Below are positions 57,571 through 64,000 of a stretch of 64,000 bases of DNA, one piece after another. The stretch is from Sepiola atlantica. Lineage: Eukaryota > Mollusca > Cephalopoda > Sepiida > Sepiolidae. The notes under the pieces were generated by a model. The model did no database searches. It saw only the letters and a list, made by a program, of their open reading frames with translations, and was not told the origin of the DNA. A program made the translations under genes and the position numbers. Numbering within the stretch: the first letter of the stretch is position 1; every line of letters begins with the position of its first letter. The stretch is from contig CAUVYP010000254.1 of NCBI GenBank assembly GCA_963556195.1, positions 62,001 to 126,000 on the forward strand, in the 5' to 3' direction.

Positions 57571-59700
57571 GCATAAATAGTTTTTAAAATGATAGATTCT
57601 GATTATGGTATGAAGAATAGATTGTGTAGACAGTATTGAGAGCTTTCAGAGGAGACTTCTTTTTATTCAATGAATCTGAATTTTTTGGAAGTTATAGCAA
57701 TTAGTGTTTAAAGAAAGTATGTGGGTAAGAGAAGTAAGGAAAAAGTAGGAAGAAAAAAATAATAATTTGTTGAAATGGAATTTTGTGCATATTTTTTTTT
57801 TTTTTTTACATGGAGGCATAAATATTGAATCCAGTATTGGGAGATTTCAGAGGAGACTTCTTTTTACTCAATGAATCTGAACTTTCTGGAAGTTATAGCA
57901 ATTAGTGTTTAAGGAAAGTGTGTTGGGATGGGCAAGAAAAAGCATAAATATTAGTTCCATGTGTGTCGAATTGAATCTAAATTGCATGTGTTTTTTCTCT
58001 TTTTTAGCCCAGACTTACCGGAAAGTGAGACAACATTTGCCATTACATCAGGTGGAATAAACGATGCAAAAGAATGAACAAATGGACAATAAAACAGCAC
58101 AGAAATCATTTTGCAATGGGAATGAATTGAGGAAAAAAATATCCCAGTTTCAAAGTGAATTTGTAAATATTTTTTTGTTTTCATGTTTAATTCCTCAAGT
58201 CGACTTTATAAATGTTTGCACAAAAAAAGAGAAAAAGACATACAAAAATTATATCTTAAATATGAAGGTTAATAAAAAAAAATTCAATTAAATCAATATT
58301 TTGTTTTAAAATTAAAATTTCATAAAAGACAAAAATAAAAACAAAAACAACTTTATATTAAAAAAGAAGAGTTTATTTGAATAATTTGAACATTTATGAA
58401 AAATGAGATGAAAATGAAAAAGATTTACATTAAAGAATTTATGAAATTTTAAGTGCTGCCTTTTTCTACATGGCCACAGTTGACATAAATTATGTTGATA
58501 TGTAGAAGAAAATGCAAAGGTTTTCTTTTTGATGGCGTTTGATGTTGAAAGAGAAATAAGAGTTTTCTTATCAGAATTGAGACTAAGAATTTTTGTTTTT
58601 TGAATTATGGAAAAGAAAAAATATTAAAGTAATATTGAATTTATATGAAATATTTAAGACATGAGGTTAAAAAACCCTTTTTTACAGTAAAAAAAATATT
58701 CATGTTTGCCATCATAAAGGGGGAGGTACTTGTGGGAGGTACTTGTGGGAGGTACTTGTGGGAGGTACTTGTGGGATTAACTCATGAGATAAACAGAACG
58801 TATATACAAATTGTGTTTTTGATCCATTGATCAATGGATGCAAAAACAGAAACACTTTTTCTGTAGATTCAATAAAATACAACATTGAAGCAGAAAACTT
58901 GAAATTCTTAAGACTTAGAATTAATGAAATCGAATTAATGAAATGGAAATATCATGTTTATGTACACAACCAACGAATTGGAATCAACCTGCGGGTAAAC
59001 CATTTGACCAGTGAAAAGTATTTACAATCCACCCATAATTGTGTACAAAAATAATTTGTTGTTTTGATGGCAAAATAAGATTAATATGAAATAGAATATT
59101 AAATAAGTATTTGTTTACCCAAATAAATGGGAAAAGCAGAGTTGAGCATTAGACAACAATGAAAGATTTCAGTCCATTCAGTCTCAAGACATGACCAGAA
59201 CAAATGAAGAAGAAGTCAAATGAATGTGAAGGCTCAGAAGGTTCACTGTCTTATACAATCATTTTAGACATACATTCCTCAAATATAGGAATAATTTAGC
59301 TTTTTATCCTTCCAGTTATAGATTAAAGTACAATAATTTAGTTTTTATCTTTCAAGTCTTGGACGAACAAGACAAAAAAATTACACTTTGTATTAAAAAA
59401 AAATTACACTTTATAAAATAAAAAATTACACTTTATGAAAAAAAAATTACACTTTATAAAAAAAATATTATACACCTACAAGATGTACCTTCACTGCCAA
59501 TCAAAAAATGTCAAACTTTTTTTTTTTTTAAATTCTAATAAATTAAAAGATACTAAAATAAAATTGGAAGATAAGTACAAACAGTACACCAAAAATGAAT
59601 AAACTACACCTTTAAGAAAAAAAAGAAGCCAATTTCCCATAAGACAAGAAGTAGAAATAGTGAAAGGTTTTTGTGCTAGTGCAGAATGACACCCGATATA
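57571..59700. other. AT-rich non-coding DNA in right arm
   Basis: Mirror of 20749-22920. A 15-bp unit ggaggtacttgtggg is repeated four times at about 58723-58777 but occurs once in the left arm. Confidence 0.5.
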
Positions 59701-60165
59701 AATATGCTAGTTTAAAATAAAATAACAGGAAAAATCTAGGAAATACTTATTTGAGATTGTAAAATATTAGCGTTCACCGAAAATTTATGAAAAATAATCG
59801 AGTGTTTTTTTAATTATTTAATAAATTCAAGTTTCAATCGTAGGCGTCACGTTCAGTGGAGAAGACGCTATTTTAGTGTATTTCAAGGAGAGATAAATTA
59901 AACTCCAAGTGTTTTTTTCTTCGTTTTTTTTTTGTTTTTTGCTTTGTTTGTTTATTTATTTATTTATTTTTTAAACAGGTAAATTAGATGAACGTGACGC
60001 CTACGATTGAAACTAATTTCTTAAATAATAAAAAAAATACTCGATTATTTTTCATAAATTTTTGGTGAACGCTAATATTTTACAATCACAAGTAAGTATT
60101 TCCTAAAGTTTTCCTGCTATTTTATTTTAAACTAGCATATTTAACTAGCATATTTAACTCGGACA
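59701..60165. mobile_element. Foldback element (right-arm copy)
   Basis: Mirror of 20302-20748 with the same gctagttt/aaactagc ends. Confidence 0.75.
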
Positions 60166-60188
60166 AGTACCAAAATAACACTAGATTT

Positions 60189-60305
60189 TTAAGGACTGGG
60201 AGGAACGCCATGTACGCGGAAACGATAGAGACAAGTATATTTCAAATTGCCGTGATTGCTGGTAATAAGAAGTTTTACGAATTGTGTTGGCTTTACATTC
60301 TTCAC
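60189..60305 (-). CDS. SUN domain exon 4, inverted copy
   Basis: Nucleotide-identical coding to 20139-20255, including the acceptor and the stop. Confidence 0.9.
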   Translation of the reverse strand: MKNVKPTQFVKLLITSNHGNLKYTCLYRFRVHGVPPSP

Positions 60306-60436
60306 CTGAAATTAAAAAAACAAAAAAACATTATTAAGTATTTCAAATGAAAACGAATAGTAAAATTGGAATAAAAAGAAATCAAAGTTGAAAATGGTTT
60401 AATGGGGAAGAAAAGAAGAAGAAGAAAACTATTTAC

Positions 60437-60529
60437 CTGTGTAACGAATTGCTGAATAACTCTGCCATTATCTTCATACGTAAAATTCCCTAAAAGAACG
60501 CCTGTATGGTCATGTTTTTCGGTTAAACT
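60437..60529 (-). CDS. SUN domain exon 3, inverted copy
   Basis: Reads like 19918-20010 with four substitutions; two change NGKLIQQ to NGRVIQQ, two are silent. Splice sites are intact. Confidence 0.9.
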
Positions 60530-60781
60530 CTGAAAGGGTGAAAAAAAGATGGAAATAGTTTGAAAATCAAGAGATAAGATTCAGTAAATACTTATTCATA
60601 TTTACATGAATTATTATTTTGCACAAATATTGAAAAAAGAAAAAAAAATTCCTAAAGGTTTGGGAGGTAAAATATCTTATTTGATGCTTTTGAACTTATT
60701 TGATGGAATCAATTTCGTTTCAGGTAATCTCCATTTTGTATTATCTCCCCTTACCAACGTTAAGTCAATTTTGTACCCTGT

Positions 60782-61047
60782 ATTTCGGTGTTTCTCCATG
60801 CTTACACCCATATGAAATATTGCACTTATAAATAAATTAACAGGATACCTTTATGAAATACTTACTTTCTATTAAAAAGTATTAGTGTACACCAAAATTT
60901 ACGGAAAATTATGAATCTATTTCATAATTTTCCGTAAATTTTGGTGTACATTTAATAAGAAAAAAGGAATTACTTATTAATATTAGCATGTTTTTTTGTT
61001 TTTTTTAACAGTAATATTTCATATGGGTGTAACCCTGGAGAAGCACG
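60782..61047. mobile_element. MITE-like element with extra hairpin (right-arm copy)
   Basis: Mirror of 19421-19668. It also carries an additional inverted copy of the taaattttggtgtac segment (about 60889-60952), forming an internal hairpin absent from the left copy. Confidence 0.75.
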
Positions 61048-62134
61048 GATATTTTTAACTCTTTCACAGCTGATATATATTTTTTTTAATTCCTATTTAT
61101 TGTAATCATTTGAATGACCGTGTTAAGAGAGAGATTCCTGCAAGAAAAAAGTATTTTTCACAAAGCTCGACGACATTGCAAAAAATAAAGTTCAGCATGG
61201 CATTCGATCACAGATGCCAAAGTCTTATCTTTAGGATTTTTTGTGGCAAAAAAATCATAAAGAAAAAAGAAATTTCGATCAATGATATAGCTGCATTTCA
61301 TTCTCACCAATAAATTATTTTTCAGAACATTCGTTATGGTCTTATTTTTTAAGGTATTCACTCTAGCCATGCCTTTGGCCCCCATGTTTGAGCACCGTTA
61401 GAAATGATGCCCAAATGAACCGAAGCACATTAGTTTGCCCATGCAACAGAAACTGCAAATGAGCATAGTGAGTTTCCACCCCACCTTACTCAGAATAGCT
61501 TCTATGGACCATACCTTTTTTTCACAAAAAAAAGACCCTAACCCAACTCTAACCATAACCTGATCCTAAACCTAACCCTAACTTAACCCTAACTGGTATT
61601 TCCGTGGGAGCACAAATACACAAATGTTATGATCTGCTTCAATTTATATTGTGACCTCTCATAAAAAGATACCGGTTCTTGTTGAAAAGTATGTTCAACA
61701 CACAAGGCATCTCAAGATAAATCCGTCAAAAATTTATGCAAGGCGAAATAGTAGCATTTAAATGAAAAAAGAAAGCTAAAAAAAACATCTTTTTCGTTAC
61801 AGGTATTATTTTTAAGGTATAGAAAATAACATAACACCATAGAAATAGGTAATAAAAAAAATTAAAAAATAACCAAAACTAAATTGATCCAGTCAAGAAA
61901 GTTCAAACGGACCAAATTTATTTTTATTTTAATGAGGAAAAATGTTACCTACCAAATAAAGTATCTTTCATTTTATTCAAACATTGTCAACATGAATAGA
62001 TTACAGAATTAAGAATAAAGTATCCATTTTGGTATGAAATTTTATCCGATAGATTTTTTGCATATGTCGATACATTAAAAATGGAAATCTGTGTAAAGTA
62101 AATGATTAAATATGACAAAATAACAAAAACTTAC

Positions 62135-62302
62135 ATAAACTGAGAAATCTTTGGGTGCACTCTCAATGTGTCCATAGGGAGAGATGGATTTAGGAATATG
62201 TTCCATGCTGAAGGCAGTAATCTTAATCTTATGTGATAACTTAATCACCAACGTTCCAATGCTGCCTACGAAGGGCCAACATTCACCGGCATTGACATTG
62301 GG
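62135..62302 (-). CDS. SUN domain exon 2, inverted copy
   Basis: Same 56-residue protein as 18174-18341 with intact splice sites. Confidence 0.9.
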
Positions 62303-62582
62303 CTGAAACAAGTAAAAATCAATCAATCAATAAATAAAGTTTTTTGTTTGGGATTTTTTTAGATGAGGATTGATAATTTGTATCCGGACTTAACTGCTAT
62401 TCTCATCTTGAACGTGTTGTTTACTATACAGATTAATTCAAACAATTGTAAATCCTAAATCATAAAAAAACAACTTATTTCTAAATCGTCTTATTTTTCA
62501 GGAATGGGGATCGGATTAAATTGACGACTACTTACACATTAAGGAAAATAAGTTTTCACTTGACAAAAATTGTGTTTTTTAC

Positions 62583-62692
62583 CTGAATTGCAGCTTCGGG
62601 TTGTTTCTGTTTACAATAGAGAGGAATACCAAGTATACCAAAGCAAGATTCCTTTAAAGTCTCCGAATTCAGAATGCTGATCACACTGCCAC
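62583..62692 (-). CDS. SUN domain exon 1, inverted copy
   Basis: Same protein as 17784-17893 with intact splice sites. Upstream exons of this copy would lie beyond 64000. Confidence 0.9.
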
Positions 62693-62961
62693 CTGAAATA
62701 TTAGGGAAAAGGATTTTCAAATATACAGCATCAGTTATTAAAAGCAAACTTTTTGGGCCCCTTTTTAATTTCGTCTGGCAACTTGTCATATCAACTTATT
62801 TATGTAATATCTCAACTTATTTTTAGATTATTTTTTTCAACAATGGATATTTATTTATGAAAACAACAATTTTGTTTTGAAATGGAAAGGAAAAAAACAT
62901 TTTTTTATTGTCTAATTAAAATAAAACAACTTTTCTCCTGAAGAAACAAAGAAAAACAACA

Positions 62962-63402
62962 CTAAAATGGGTGCTTATGCTGATTAGCGGCCATATGAAA
63001 AAATTATTTTTATATAAAAACAATAATATATACTTATTAAGCATTATATTCTTATTCACTGTACGAAAAAGTAGAAAAAATTATCCACTAGAACTTTAAT
63101 TACAAGTACTTTTCCATTCTGCGTATCATAACAGTGATTCGTTCACTAAGCCTCCATCTTGTTTTTTAAGAAGATTTCAAGGGCAGATAATTGAAATCTT
63201 CTTAAAAAACAAGATGGAGGCTTCAGTAAGCTGTTATGATATGCAGAATAGAAAGATACTTGTAATTAAAGTTCTAGTGGATAATTTTTTCTACTTTTTG
63301 TACAGTGAGTAAGAATATAATGCTTAATAAGTATATATTATTGTTTTTATATAAAAATAATTTTTTCATATGGCCGCTAATCAGCATAAGCACCCTAAAA
63401 TG
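62962..63402. mobile_element. hAT-type foldback MITE (right-arm copy)
   Basis: Element 62970-63394 with GGTGCTTATGC termini and TSD CTAAAATG on both sides, the mirror of 17085-17514. It is 425 bp against 414 bp in the left arm. Confidence 0.85.
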
Positions 63403-64000
63403 CAATTCCATTAACTATTGAAATTTAGTATTTTGGGGAATTTATAAATAAATTTAAAAAACGTCAGACTTAGAACGTTCTCATACCACTAAGGATATAT
63501 AAATATGTTTTGGCCCATATATTCACTCCAGTCGAAATTAAAGATTTAAACTGTACTTCTTTTTTTTTTTTTTACTTTTACTGAAACCAATCGAAAATGA
63601 AGTCCATATCGCAGCTCCTTAGAGAATTCGACTCTTGCATTAAAAAAAAAAAAATTAAAAAATAAGTTAAGATAAGTTATCTTCCTTCATATGACAATTG
63701 CCACTATAATGTAAAAGAAAGGGCCTATGTTTTTTCCTAATGGACTGAAAATTCACAAAAAAGAATTATAAATAAAAACTTTTGTTTTTTTAATTAATTT
63801 TCTGAAGGAATATTAAACAGATTTGCATTAAAAAATGACAAATTATTAATGGCTATAGTTCAATTTTTAGTAGTTTAAAATTGTAATTGTATTTAAAAAT
63901 GGCAAAAGAATTAAATCTAAATCAATACAATAAAAAAATGAAGAAAAATAATAAAATAAAATTATATTAAAATAATTTGTTTTAAGTTAAAAATGGCAAT

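Larger units (their letters stand above)
51544..64000 (-). repeat. Right arm of giant inverted repeat
   Basis: Reverse complement of 16489-31676, minus 2.6 kb. Runs off the window end. The sum of paired coordinates is about 80476-80491 outside the deletion and about 83142-83184 on its inner side. Confidence 0.95.

Overview
This looks like nuclear DNA of an invertebrate animal, most likely a mollusc and plausibly a cephalopod such as an octopus. That is an inference from very AT-rich introns, dozens of (TA)n microsatellites, several Penelope-like element (PLE) types, RTE- and CR1-like LINE fragments and abundant foldback MITEs. There are no prokaryotic genes. The only host gene I can support is a small SUN-domain gene on the + strand. 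Eleven phase-compatible exons run from about 350 to 20255: a candidate start exon, a transmembrane exon, linker exons, then the SUN-domain exons at 17784-20255. The joined frame is 924 nt (307 codons plus stop) with one in-frame TAA, at 16248-16250.

Layout. 1-16.4 kb: 5' part of the SUN gene, its introns filled with microsatellites, a 21-bp minisatellite with long open frames (3262-4432), two degraded PLE coding fragments (6443-7677 and 12308-12880) and hairpin elements. 16.49-31.68 kb: left arm of a very large inverted repeat. It holds the SUN 3' exons (+), an 8-bp-TSD foldback, other foldbacks, an RTE-like remnant (-), a jockey-like remnant, a non-autonomous hAT-like element and a CR1/L2-like fragment (-). 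31.7-51.5 kb: spacer between the arms. It holds a 5'-truncated canonical PLE with C-terminal GIY-YIG endonuclease and a hammerhead-ribozyme-like motif (32845-35556, +), then a near-identical head-to-tail pair of about 5.96-kb units (35557-41540 and 41539-47489). Each unit carries on the minus strand a PLE with permuted order (N-terminal zinc finger and GIY-YIG, CxC linker, C-terminal RT), matching the Naiad clade. MITEs, a roughly 55-bp tandem array and a SINE-like element follow. 51.54-64.0 kb: right arm, a reverse-complement copy of the left arm with a 2.6-kb deletion, running off the window end. It repeats the last four SUN exons on the minus strand.

The two SUN copies therefore point at each other across a retroelement-filled spacer. 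The arms differ by substitutions (two changing amino acids in one SUN exon), repeat-length changes and the deletion, so this is either a genuine inverted segmental duplication or two haplotypes joined head to head in the assembly. The elements are mostly decayed. The Naiad pair is the youngest: its ORF is broken by one in-frame TAA and one frameshift shared by both copies, plus a one-base deletion private to copy 1.
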